In this document: piece by piece, positions 6,845-14,553 of the stretch
How the letters are laid out: each line of letters opens with the position of its first letter
Numbering within the stretch: position 1 is the stretch's first letter
IMG/VR virus record: IMGVR_UViG_3300000549_000017
Coordinates: 1-24,085 of that record
Reading direction: 5' to 3' (one strand)
DNA length: 24,085 bases
Source: a virus
Notes under the pieces: model-generated
What the model was told of the DNA's origin: nothing
The model's input: only the letters and a program-made list of their open reading frames with translations
The model's database searches: none
Position numbers and translations under genes: made by a program

Positions 6845-8253
6845 AAATCAAAATAGCTTTCGGTCGATTCTTCATCAAGTTCGTCGGCTTCCAGCTTCAA
6901 ATCAACTTCGGCAACCATATAGCGCGTGCAGTCGCAGCCGTGGTCATTTTCCTTAACGGGAGTTTCTTTATCTTCGTCAAAAACATACTCCTCGATTTCG
7001 TCTTCCGTGCAGAGCGGTTTTTTTGCCTCGACCAGCTCTGGATCACGTTCGACCAAAGAATCGCGCAGAAAATAAATTCCTGCTTTCCCGTTTGCTTTAA
7101 CGCGAAGACGAGATTCGACCTGCTGCAATCCACTTAAAACGTCCTTGAACGCCGGAACAGTCGGCATTCCCAAATGTCTTTCAAGCGTCGCGCGGTCTTC
7201 GGCGTCGTGGTCGCAAATGATTTTTTCCGGCAACGGCTCGGCGTCTTCGCGGATTTTTGTTCGAGTCCGCGTTTCCGGATCGTAATGCCAGCCGCAAACT
7301 TTGAGAATTTCGCGGGCGTGGTCTTCGACAAGGCGATTTGTGAAATAAATTTCGCGGATGCGGTATAGATTGCCGTCGTTATCCATCGCCCATTCCTGCC
7401 AGACAAACGGATTTCTGTAACCGAAGTCAACGACCCAAAACCTGCGCCAGTCGCGCGGAATGATGAATTTTCCGTTTTCATCGAAACGATTTATCAAATG
7501 AATGTCGGGATTGTAGGATTCCCAAATCATTCCTTCGGCTTGCACCCAAAGACCTTTGCGAAGGCGCATATAACGAACGCCAGTCAGTTTATCGAGCTTG
7601 TCGAGATACTTTTTCCCGCGCTCGGTAATTTCGCCCGTTTTCTGATTGAACAAAACGGGATTGTCTTCGTGCCGAGACTTAAACATTTTCAAAGCGTTGC
7701 GTTTTTCGCGCTGTTTCAAAAAATGTTTAGGATTTTGCGGATTGCAGTCGGCGAGCAGTTGTTGATAAGGCATCACGCCGTTTCTGAGTCGCGTCGTGAG
7801 ATTTTCCCAATCGTCTTCGGTGAGTTCGGTAGCTTCCTGAACGAAAATCATATCGTATTCGCTGGACATAATTTTCGAAGATTTATCCAGACCGCCGATA
7901 GCTACGATAGAACCGTTTTTATATTGATATTCCTGGTCTGTGGTTTGAAAGTGAACCTGTCTGCCTCTCCCGAGCGCGCCGACTGGCAAAACGTGGTTTT
8001 CGTAGGTAACAAGTGCGGTTTGGTTGAGTGAAGCGCGCGTTTTTCTTGCCAGAAGAAAACGCGCGCCGGCATATTTTTCGGCGCAGAAATGAACTTTTTC
8101 AAGACAGCCGCGCGATTTTCCCGTTCCAGCGGGTCCGTCCGTTACGACTTCATCGTCCTGGCAATAAAACACTTCGAGCGCCGCGCCAAATGGTTGATAC
8201 GGTCTTTCCTCTGGTCTAGGCGTAATCGTTTTGGAAGACGTCAGCATCGCCAT
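6841..8253 (-). CDS. terL: Terminase large subunit (DNA-packaging ATPase/nuclease)
   Basis: This is the motor that pumps DNA into the procapsid and cuts the concatemer. Numbered from the longest frame (TTG-free ATG at 8292), Walker A is GPAGTGKS (53-60) and Walker B is IFVQEA (149-154). A coupling motif ADCNPQNP lies near 181. The RNase H-like nuclease acidic residues fit D289 in WVVDFGYRNPF, D361 in CDHDAED and D454 in HGCDCTRY. I prefer the ATG at 8253, 10 bases after the small-subunit stop. The ATG at 8292 would overlap that gene by 29 bases and add only residues outside the conserved fold. Neither start has a clear ribosome binding site. Confidence 0.92.
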   Translation of the reverse strand: MAMLTSSKTITPRPEERPYQPFGAALEVFYCQDDEVVTDGPAGTGKSRGCLEKVHFCAEKYAGARFLLARKTRASLNQTALVTYENHVLPVGALGRGRQVHFQTTDQEYQYKNGSIVAIGGLDKSSKIMSSEYDMIFVQEATELTEDDWENLTTRLRNGVMPYQQLLADCNPQNPKHFLKQREKRNALKMFKSRHEDNPVLFNQKTGEITERGKKYLDKLDKLTGVRYMRLRKGLWVQAEGMIWESYNPDIHLINRFDENGKFIIPRDWRRFWVVDFGYRNPFVWQEWAMDNDGNLYRIREIYFTNRLVEDHAREILKVCGWHYDPETRTRTKIREDAEPLPEKIICDHDAEDRATLERHLGMPTVPAFKDVLSGLQQVESRLRVKANGKAGIYFLRDSLVERDPELVEAKKPLCTEDEIEEYVFDEDKETPVKENDHGCDCTRYMVAEVDLKLEADELDEESTESYFDF

Positions 8254-8263
8254 AATCAGAAAA

Positions 8264-8710
8264 CTAAACTTTAGAAGGGTCAAAACCTGCATATACTTTG
8301 GTTAGACTGACGCCGACATTTACATTCGGCTTGTCATCCGTCAGCTTTTGAATCTTGGCGAGAATCTCTAAAGCTTTCACTTTGTCTTTGAGCATTAAAA
8401 TGCATTCTTTTTCGTTCCCGTCATTGTCGTAGATAATTGAAACGTGGTCGCGCCAATCGGAATAGGCGACATCTTTCAGTTCATGTAAGGTCTGAAATTC
8501 GTTTACGCCGTTCGCCGCGGTCAGCTCGCGCATATACGTGAGAATCTCAGGTTTTCTAAGGTTTTCAAATGCAATTTGTGAACAGGTTTTTTCTGAATAT
8601 CCTGCCAGCCGTGCCGCTTCCGAGCCGTTGAATTTTGCATCAGATAGGTAATGTTCACAAAAAGATTTCTGTTTTCCGGTGAGTTTAATTTCTTCTTTTT
8701 CTTCGCTCAT
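8264..8710 (-). CDS. terS: Terminase small subunit
   Basis: A 148-residue protein whose N-terminal half matches the Terminase_2 family pattern: LTGKQKSFCEHYLSDAKFNG followed by SEAARLAGYSEKT, the DNA-recognition helix-turn-helix. The C-terminal part is helical (LKDKVKALEILAKIQKL), suited to ring assembly. It recognises the packaging site and recruits the large subunit encoded next. The ATG at 8710 overlaps the stop of the PAS gene by one base (TAATG), so the genes are translationally coupled. Confidence 0.88.
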   Translation of the reverse strand: MSEEKEEIKLTGKQKSFCEHYLSDAKFNGSEAARLAGYSEKTCSQIAFENLRKPEILTYMRELTAANGVNEFQTLHELKDVAYSDWRDHVSIIYDNDGNEKECILMLKDKVKALEILAKIQKLTDDKPNVNVGVSLTKVYAGFDPSKV

Positions 8711-9333
8711 TAAATTTTCACCATCCGCCCGATAAATTTATAGACCGTCCCGTCGGTGTTGAAGACGACGAACAACGTCTTTTCGACCTGTATCTCTTCG
8801 GTCGTTCTCTGATTAATGACACGGCATTTGATAGGTCTCAGAGTGCTCCCGGCGAGAGTCATCATCTCGTCGCGTCTTCTAACCATTTCTTGATCATCCG
8901 GATGAATACAGTTCTGCCAACCGTCGCCGACAGCTTCGCTGAGCCGCATTCCCGCCATTTCGAGCCAGGCATCGTTAAAAAATGTGCGCTTGCCCATCGA
9001 GTCCGCTTCCCAGTATCCGATATGCGAATTGTTGAGAAATTCCCTAAGAACGATTTCAACCTGCTGGAGAAGCCTTCGCGTATTCTCAAGTAGATTCTTT
9101 TCAGCCATCTGCGCCGTCAGCATGTCGCGCCATTTCAAGCGAACCTCTTCGAGCTCGCGGATGAGATTGATAATGGTGTCGGCTTCCGTTTTCTGCGTGT
9201 CGGCTTCGGTTTTATGAACGTCGGATTTAGCCTTATAAAAAAGAATCGCCGCCGTAATCCAGCCGCTCGCCGCTCCGATGAAAGCGATACCGAGTGTGAC
9301 AAGTTGAATCCAATTTTGTTTTAGCCATTCCAT
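8710..9333 (-). CDS. Membrane-anchored PAS-domain protein
   Basis: A 207-residue protein with three parts. Residues about 10-33 form a hydrophobic transmembrane helix (LVTLGIAFIGAASGWITAAI). Residues about 34-95 form a charged coiled coil with a doubled KTEADTQKTEADT motif. Residues about 97-207 match a PAS fold, with GYWEADSMGKRTFFNDAWLE, then GWQNCIHPDDQEMVRRRDEM, and a final strand VYKFIGRMVKI. PAS domains sense small molecules, redox or protein partners. No kinase, cyclase or other output domain follows, so signalling would need a partner. It is the first gene of the terminase operon behind leader copy B. A PAS protein at this place is unusual, and a holin-like use of the single helix is possible but unsupported. 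Confidence 0.75.
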   Translation of the reverse strand: MEWLKQNWIQLVTLGIAFIGAASGWITAAILFYKAKSDVHKTEADTQKTEADTIINLIRELEEVRLKWRDMLTAQMAEKNLLENTRRLLQQVEIVLREFLNNSHIGYWEADSMGKRTFFNDAWLEMAGMRLSEAVGDGWQNCIHPDDQEMVRRRDEMMTLAGSTLRPIKCRVINQRTTEEIQVEKTLFVVFNTDGTVYKFIGRMVKI

Positions 9334-9359
9334 CTGAGTTTTTGCCCTAAAATCAAAAT

Positions 9360-9397
9360 CGCCGTGTAAGTCCTCTTTTTTGAAGACCTACACAGCG
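9360..9397 (-). promoter_or_regulatory. Leader hairpin, copy B
   Basis: Arms 9360-9375 (CGCCGTGTAAGTCCTC) and 9382-9397 pair with three non-Watson-Crick positions. All three become G-U wobbles in RNA read from the minus strand and A-C mismatches in RNA read from the plus strand. The hairpin sits between promoter copy B and the PAS gene, as copy A does for the scaffold gene. Confidence 0.65.
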
Positions 9398-9452
9398 TTA
9401 GCGTGTTTTCTGCCCTAAATTAGTAGCGGGCAAACCTAAATTTTCGGATTAC

Positions 9453-9481
9453 AAGGTAAACGAAAGTTATAAAAAATGCAA
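9453..9481 (-). promoter_or_regulatory. Putative late promoter, copy B
   Basis: On the minus strand TTGCAT (9481-9476), 17 bases, then TACCTT (9458-9453), aligned with copy A at 3419-3447. The predicted leader is about 110 bases. The 9334-9660 gap contains this leader. It also contains a TTGACA at 9627-9632 that may serve the plus-strand gene at 9661, though I see no good -10 for it. Confidence 0.5.
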
Positions 9482-9660
9482 TAGAACTTTACTTTGAGCA
9501 GCATTCTGATGTATGGTGCTGACAAACTATACAGAACATTCTGCGCAATCATTCAATTCGAAGGCTTAAGTGATTTTTTAATAATTAGTCTTTGAATCCT
9601 ATTTGAAATTTCGGTGAAAACTGTTTTTGACACTTAAAAATCATTATTGATTTATAGCCT

Positions 9661-10179
9661 ATGGAAAAGAAAGATAAAAATTCAACAGCCAATCAGTTAA
9701 CTCAAAATCTTGATGCTCTTGTCGAACTTTATTGTGCTTTATTAGCAAAATCTAACCAAGAAGGCGATGGAATATGGAGTAGATTTAATGCAATGGTAAG
9801 CATAAATTTTGGTTTATTTGCCGCATTTGTTTTTGTCTTTCAAACAGATAAACCACAATTAGAACTATATCGCCCCTTATTTCTTATATTAATTTGCGGT
9901 ATTGGCATAGTTACCAGTATTTGGTCTTTCTATGTCTTGTTAAGACTATGGGGATGGCAACAATACTGGAGAAATCAACTAACGAAAGTTGAACAGGGAT
10001 TTCCTAAATCTTCTGAATGGGCAAGATCATTTTCCCCGAAAGGCGAAGAGGCTAGATTATTGCTTAATGATCCAGGGGTTAATCGCTCGCTTTGGTTTGG
10101 ATATACGCAACCATTTATTGCAATATTCGTCATTGCTTGGATTGTTCTGTTAGTCATTACCTTTTCTTCTGGTTTCTAA
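9661..10179 (+). CDS. Membrane protein of unknown function (172 aa)
   Basis: A 172-residue protein with about three membrane helices: FGLFAAFVFVF region near residues 49-62, LFLILICGIGIVTSIWSFYV near 73-92, and FIAIFVIAWIVLLVITF near 150-168. The soluble loop between the second and third is basic and Trp-rich (WGWQQYWRNQLTKVEQGF). It starts the only plus-strand pair inside the phage block, 17 bases before the epimerase gene. The start ATG has no ribosome binding site. A TTGACA lies 29-34 bases upstream, so a very short or absent leader is possible. I do not recognise the family. With its neighbour it may alter the host envelope. Confidence 0.65.
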   Translation: MEKKDKNSTANQLTQNLDALVELYCALLAKSNQEGDGIWSRFNAMVSINFGLFAAFVFVFQTDKPQLELYRPLFLILICGIGIVTSIWSFYVLLRLWGWQQYWRNQLTKVEQGFPKSSEWARSFSPKGEEARLLLNDPGVNRSLWFGYTQPFIAIFVIAWIVLLVITFSSGF

Positions 10180-10196
10180 AAATATCGGTATAACTT

Positions 10197-11180
10197 ATGG
10201 CAGAAGTTTGTTTGGTGACTGGTGGAGCTGGAAGTATTGGTTCCCATGTGGTTAGAAAGCTTTGCGACGGTAACAATGAAGTTGTTATTCTTGATAATCT
10301 TTCCGCATATCCTTTTGACTATTATCGAGAATTTGGGCTACAAAATCTTCCGGTTGAGTTAGTCCAAGGTGATTTGCGTGATAAAGCTCTACTATTAAAA
10401 TTGGTACCGAATGTTGACAGAATAATACATTTAGCGGCACTTGCAGATGTTGCTGAATGTACACGAAATCCTAAGATAGAGTTTGATATAAATGTTTTGG
10501 GAACTCAAAATCTCTTAGATGCTGCCGTAAATTCAAATATCAAGAAGTTTACCTTTATATCTTCTGCGAGCGTCTATGGCTCGCTAAGCGGACCTATTGA
10601 ACAGCGAAAATTCAATGAGAGCCAAGGTTGCTTTCCCGTTTCAAACTATGGACTGTCAAAGTTATGGGGTGAGCAACGGTGCCTACTCTACCACAAGTTT
10701 TACGGACTACCTGCTACAGCTTTAAGACTATTCAGCATTTATGGTTCTCGCCAGGTTCCGAAATTCGGCAGTCACAGTTGGTGTGTTGCAATCTTTGCAA
10801 TGCAGTTAAGATTACAGAAACCGATAACAATTTATGGGGATGGTGAACAAATTAGAGATTTTGTTCATATTAGCGATGTGGCTGACGCTATTGTTTGCGC
10901 AACCATGAGCAAGAATAGTACCGGTAAAATTTTCAATGTTGGGACTGGACTACCCACTTCAATAAACAGAATTTGCGACCTAATTTGTTTTCTAACGAAT
11001 TCGATTAGAAAAGTAGACCATTTACCATCGCGTGGAGACGATCCTTTAGGAGCATACGCCGATATAAATCAATGTAAAACAATACTAGGCTGGCAACATA
11101 AAACTGCACTCCAAGATGGAATACAAGAATATTTAACTTGGTTAGATAGCAACGAACATTTGATACCAGACTTTATATAA
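10197..11180 (+). CDS. NAD-dependent sugar-nucleotide epimerase/dehydratase (extended SDR)
   Basis: A full-length 327-residue extended short-chain dehydrogenase. The NAD-binding glycine motif is at the N-terminus (LVTGGAGSIGSH), with the ribose-binding acidic residue in VVILDNLSAYP. Other marks are HLAALADV, SSASVYG and the catalytic Tyr-Lys pair in NYGLSKLWGE. A substrate-side segment has IYGDGEQIRDFVHISDVADA followed by FNVGTG. These are typical of UDP-glucose/GlcNAc 4-epimerases and related enzymes that make precursors for surface polysaccharide. The exact substrate cannot be read from the sequence. As a metabolic gene on the opposite strand to the phage genes, it looks like a lysogenic-conversion gene that alters the host surface. 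Confidence 0.85.
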   Translation: MAEVCLVTGGAGSIGSHVVRKLCDGNNEVVILDNLSAYPFDYYREFGLQNLPVELVQGDLRDKALLLKLVPNVDRIIHLAALADVAECTRNPKIEFDINVLGTQNLLDAAVNSNIKKFTFISSASVYGSLSGPIEQRKFNESQGCFPVSNYGLSKLWGEQRCLLYHKFYGLPATALRLFSIYGSRQVPKFGSHSWCVAIFAMQLRLQKPITIYGDGEQIRDFVHISDVADAIVCATMSKNSTGKIFNVGTGLPTSINRICDLICFLTNSIRKVDHLPSRGDDPLGAYADINQCKTILGWQHKTALQDGIQEYLTWLDSNEHLIPDFI

Positions 11181-11186
11181 GTCTGG
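11166..11186. terminator. Hairpin at a convergent gene junction
   Basis: CCAGACTT (11166-11173) and AAGTCTGG (11179-11186) form a perfect 8-bp stem with a 5-base loop overlapping the epimerase stop. It lies where the plus-strand pair meets the minus-strand early operon. Neither strand has a U-run, so it may be a weak bidirectional terminator. Confidence 0.4.
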
Positions 11187-11201
11187 AAATATACCCCCAA
11201 T

Positions 11202-11417
11202 TTATCGGCGGCGAAATTTTTCATTTCTTTTCCAAACCATAGCATAACCGCATTTATCACAAACAATACGCTGCACTTTTAATGAAGGATTAAGAACTAA
11301 TCCGATAATATAAAGATATTCTCCGTCGGATTGATACAAAACGGCATTGCAAGATTTACGGGTTTCCGGCATTCGTCCTTTGCAGCGAACGTCTTTAATT
11401 TGTTTTTTGTTTTCCAT
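11202..11417 (-). CDS. Small zinc-ribbon protein (Com-like)
   Basis: A 71-residue basic protein with four cysteines: VRCKGRMPETRKSCNAVL gives the first pair, spaced more widely than usual, and IVCDKCGY gives a CxxC second pair. This resembles small phage zinc-finger proteins such as the Mu Com translational activator, with an unusual insertion between the first two cysteines. It is the last gene of the leftward early operon, 3 bases after the Toprim gene stop. A nucleic-acid-binding regulatory role is likely, but the target is unknown. Confidence 0.6.
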   Translation of the reverse strand: MENKKQIKDVRCKGRMPETRKSCNAVLYQSDGEYLYIIGLVLNPSLKVQRIVCDKCGYAMVWKRNEKFRRR

Positions 11418-11420
11418 TAT

Positions 11421-12545
11421 TCAAGCTATATATTCGACGATTGCCCTAACGTTTTCCGGCTTTAACGCTTCTTCTTCAGAGTCCATAATTGCTGCTCGTT
11501 CATCCAATAGTTCGTTGAATAAATCTAATAGATTTTCATCAGATAGAATTTTGTCCACTTTCTCGTTATAAGCATCTGCATATTCATTCCATTTCTGCGC
11601 CTTGAGTTCTCCATTGATTAAATAATCTGCCAAATCATAGCCGTTTTTCTTTTCCTCGCCGGTTGCCGCGTCCTCGATAATTCTGGAAGTGGTAACATTA
11701 AGCCCCATCCTTTGCGCGTCGATGGCTTCCCGGTTCCATAAATCGAATCCGTCGGCATCGGGAAAAAGAACGATTTTCCTGCCTCTGAACCGGCGCAGCT
11801 TTTCCGCCTTCAAATATGATTTCCCTCCGATTGCGAGCCAGACGAAGCTGTCGATAAACATCGAAGCGACCGCGGCGGTTTTCTCGGCTTCGACGACGGC
11901 GACGGGTTTCGATTTGTTCTTTTTAAAAAGATGCTCGCCGAAAAAGCAGATTTGGTGTTGAAACGTATCGGGCAGCACTTTCGCCCGTTTCAGCTCGTAA
12001 TGAATCCAGGAGGGATTTACCCGCTTATCGCGCTTCCCCGTTTTTTCATCGTAGGAGATAATCTTTCCGGTCCGGGCGCGTCCTTTGGCGTCAATCTGCC
12101 AGAAGACGGTTTTGCCCGTTCTGGTCGTTCCTATCAGGTAATCCTTAATCATCTTTCCGACTAGCTCCGAATCGATGAAAGACAAGAGGAAATTCAGGAA
12201 ACGGTTTTTGTCCGTGTGCTCTAGCGAGCGGACGACCAGCGAATTGTCAATTGTGTCGAAGTATTCGGCTCGCCCGTATTTGCTTACGGTATTTATGCTG
12301 CTCGCGGTCGTTACGTTCATTTTGTTTTTAGCGGCGACGTGTGCGCCGGCGGGGGCGCGCAGACCGAGAAACTCCTTCGGCGTCAGGTGATAGCCGCAGG
12401 ACGATTCGCGGTTGCAGCGCCCGACCGACGAGTCAAGATAATCTCCGATTTCGTCAATGTATCTGGCAAACTCGTTTTTCCTTCCGCATCGGGGGCAAGT
12501 GTAGCGGGAGCGGGAGCCTCTGTATTTTTCAAGCCGGTATTTCAT
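11421..12545 (-). CDS. Toprim-fold primase-like protein
   Basis: A roughly 374-residue protein (starting from the ATG at 12545; the frame also opens at a TTG one codon earlier). An N-terminal four-cysteine zinc motif, CPRCG with later GRCNRESSCGYH, resembles the zinc-binding head of primases. The C-terminal part contains a Toprim-like core: VAVVEAEKTAAV supplies the conserved glutamate, and RKIVLFPDADGFDLW supplies the DxD pair. The pattern resembles Toprim-like proteins (DUF6371 type) found in mobile elements. It probably primes or assists phage replication beside the helicase gene, with the iteron-like array between them. Primase activity itself is inferred. Confidence 0.7.
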   Translation of the reverse strand: MKYRLEKYRGSRSRYTCPRCGRKNEFARYIDEIGDYLDSSVGRCNRESSCGYHLTPKEFLGLRAPAGAHVAAKNKMNVTTASSINTVSKYGRAEYFDTIDNSLVVRSLEHTDKNRFLNFLLSFIDSELVGKMIKDYLIGTTRTGKTVFWQIDAKGRARTGKIISYDEKTGKRDKRVNPSWIHYELKRAKVLPDTFQHQICFFGEHLFKKNKSKPVAVVEAEKTAAVASMFIDSFVWLAIGGKSYLKAEKLRRFRGRKIVLFPDADGFDLWNREAIDAQRMGLNVTTSRIIEDAATGEEKKNGYDLADYLINGELKAQKWNEYADAYNEKVDKILSDENLLDLFNELLDERAAIMDSEEEALKPENVRAIVEYIA

Positions 12546-12595
12546 CAATTAATTTCTTTTTTTATCAGTAAAAACCTATGACGCGATTCGGAAGT

Positions 12596-12977
12596 GTCAT
12601 CTTCAGTCTGTGTAGTTTGTTAAACCCTTTAATATCAATCGTTTTACTGAAGATGTCGGGTAGTGTCATCTTCAGTCTTAACGACATCTTCAAAACGTCA
12701 TCTTCAGTAAAGAAATATCTGAAAATTTATAGACCTCTACCTACCCTTATCTTCCCCGTTTTTGAAAATTTCTCTTTCAAAACGGCTCGGACAAAGGCAG
12801 TTTTTGATGACGGGTTTCCAAAGAACTGAAGTTGACGCGCCTGAACTTGACGCTTCAAATGCGCTGAAGATGACACTCGCGGCATCTTCAAGCAACCTTC
12901 TGAAATAAAAGAGCTTACGGGATAAATTGTGCTGAAGATGACGTTTGCAAACGAGAGTCGCGCGCCGTCATCTTCAA
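12596..12977. repeat. Iteron-like array of an 11-mer, both orientations (likely origin)
   Basis: The 11-mer GTCATCTTCAG or its reverse CTGAAGATGAC occurs at 12596, 12647(-), 12665, 12683, 12697, 12826(-), 12841(-), 12864(-), 12881, 12932(-) and 12967. Five copies are exact, three have one mismatch and three have two. The left cluster is mainly plus and the right cluster mainly minus. An AT-rich centre carries an 8-bp inverted repeat (12760-12767 and 12775-12782). The array fills the 430-base gap between the primase-like and helicase genes, which suits a replication origin or operator set. Confidence 0.75.
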
Positions 12978-12978
12978 A

Positions 12979-14088
12979 TCAATTCTCGGCTTCCGAATGA
13001 TTGTCCGCCTCGGCTTCGAGAAGCTCAATCGGGAGCTTCCATTTCCATTTGACGTCGCCGCCGAAATAGCCGCCGGTCTTAAAGACGATGACGCCCAGCT
13101 TTTGCCGCGCGGTTCTTAAAGAGCGCTCGGTAATGCCCAAATCGTGAGCCTCCTTCTGCACCTCTTTGGCGCATCGCTCGCCTTCTTTTAATGCTTCGCG
13201 CAGGAACTTCATCGCCTCACGCCACCCCGCCTGATTGTCCTGGTTTTCCGGCTTGAACGCCGTGAGAATTTGCGTCGCGGTCAAATCGGACGTTCCGAGC
13301 CAGAACAAGCCTTCGTGCGTTATCTCGTAGCCCAGGGACTCGCCCTTCATCGCGTAATTGCATTTGTCGTGAATAAACGCTCCCTTCGTTCTGCTCTGCG
13401 GGTCACGCCCGATGATGACTTCGGAGCGGGCGATGGCGCGAAGGTCGATGCTGCCGAGTCCTGCGGCTCTGCCTTCGCCGCCGCCCTTCGCCTTTCCGAT
13501 GTGCCTGACCAGGATAAAAGAAGCGTTATACTGGACGGCGATTTCCGTCAGGCGCGTGGTGATCGGACGGATGGCGGTCGATAAATTGATATTCGTGTCT
13601 TTGGGAACGTAGGAAAAGAAAGGGTCGATAAAAACGAGCGTCGGCTTGATTTTCTCCATCAAATTCTCGAATCTGAGAAGCCCCATGTCGTCGAAGGTTA
13701 TCGGCTCGGTGACGGTCGCGATATTTTCGTGTTTCGCGCCGACCTGCGTCAGTCTCGGCTTGAGCGTGTCCTCTGCGTCGTCTTCCTCGGCGAGAAACAG
13801 CACTTTTCCCTCTTTGACATATTCGTCGGAGTTGGGGAATTTCCAGCCGTTCGAGACGACCGCTCCGAGGGCGGAGGTGATGTAGGATTTCCCGATGCCT
13901 TCCTCGCCCGTAAAAAGAGTAATCTTTTTTCGCGGGATATACGGAAACCAGAGCCATTCGACGGATTTCGCCTCGACGTCGCTCAGCCACGCGAACTTTA
14001 CCCCGCCGTCCCCGTTTTCCGTGAGACGCTCCGCTTCCGCCTTAATTTCTTCGATATTGATTGCGCTCTTACCGTCGCCAGCTCCCAT
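12979..14088 (-). CDS. RecA-like hexameric replicative helicase (AAA_25/RepA type)
   Basis: A 369-residue ATPase of the AAA_25 / plasmid RepA helicase type. Walker A is FTGEEGIGKSY (about 59-69), VLFLAEEDD follows, and Walker B is LVFIDPF (about 151-157). The conserved histidine segment is LVRHIGKAKGGGEGRAAGLG (about 193-212), then a DLRAIARSEVIIGRD strand. The C-terminal 70 residues look like a winged helix (ITERSLRTARQKLG). It should unwind DNA at the phage origin. Its stop codon abuts the last 11-mer of the repeat array. The ATG has GGGGAG upstream. Confidence 0.82.
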   Translation of the reverse strand: MGAGDGKSAINIEEIKAEAERLTENGDGGVKFAWLSDVEAKSVEWLWFPYIPRKKITLFTGEEGIGKSYITSALGAVVSNGWKFPNSDEYVKEGKVLFLAEEDDAEDTLKPRLTQVGAKHENIATVTEPITFDDMGLLRFENLMEKIKPTLVFIDPFFSYVPKDTNINLSTAIRPITTRLTEIAVQYNASFILVRHIGKAKGGGEGRAAGLGSIDLRAIARSEVIIGRDPQSRTKGAFIHDKCNYAMKGESLGYEITHEGLFWLGTSDLTATQILTAFKPENQDNQAGWREAMKFLREALKEGERCAKEVQKEAHDLGITERSLRTARQKLGVIVFKTGGYFGGDVKWKWKLPIELLEAEADNHSEAEN

Positions 14089-14163
14089 TTATACGCTCCC
14101 CGTCCCTTTTTGCTTTCTCCAATAACCCGGCGCTCCAAATTCGCCGTATTACTTTTGCCGACT

Positions 14164-14541
14164 TTAAGTCGCCCGGCTGATAATCGATCGTTTCCTTTTA
14201 ACCGGTTTGGCTTTAGCCCTTTCCTGAGCCGCCTTGTCCTTTGCCGTGCGCCTATATTCGCGCCACGCGGCGTCGACTTCCCGCTTGATAAATTTCAAAG
14301 GCTTTCTCGATACGCGCGGAATTTTATGCGTTCCGGCTTCCCCTCTTTGAACCGCGCGCTCCGAGCAGCCGAATTTAAATGCAACATAATCTTTAGTAAC
14401 AGTGGCGTTTGGAGGTAAAGCCTCAAAATAAGCGATTTCTTCCGGCGTAAATAACTTTGACTTTTTTTCAGACTTAAGCCGTTTCACCTCTACTTCAAGG
14501 TTCTCGATTCTGGCTAAAAGTTTTAGTTCAAAATCAGTCAT
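14164..14541 (-). CDS. Coiled-coil / helix-turn-helix protein (hybrid gene)
   Basis: A 125-residue basic protein. Residues 1-30 are a coiled coil, and residues about 40-95 are an excisionase- or MerR-like DNA-binding unit (NATVTKDYVAFKFGCSERAV, then GTHKIPRVSRKPLKFIKREV). The tail is Lys/Arg-rich. The first 54 residues are about half identical to the separate 50-residue fragment at 15066-15218, and the two part exactly after KDYVA. The 5' half of the gene is AT-rich with AT-ending codons (for example GTTACTAAAGATTATGTTGC), while the 3' half is GC-rich like its neighbours. This suggests a hybrid gene reconstituted when the HNH gene next door inserted. DNA binding is inferred from the fold. Confidence 0.7.
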   Translation of the reverse strand: MTDFELKLLARIENLEVEVKRLKSEKKSKLFTPEEIAYFEALPPNATVTKDYVAFKFGCSERAVQRGEAGTHKIPRVSRKPLKFIKREVDAAWREYRRTAKDKAAQERAKAKPVKRKRSIISRAT

Positions 14542-14553
14542 TTCTGCTCAAAC

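Noticed and set aside
12596-12977. CRISPR array
   Set aside because: The repeats are 11 bases long, in both orientations, and unevenly spaced, which fits iterons and not CRISPR.
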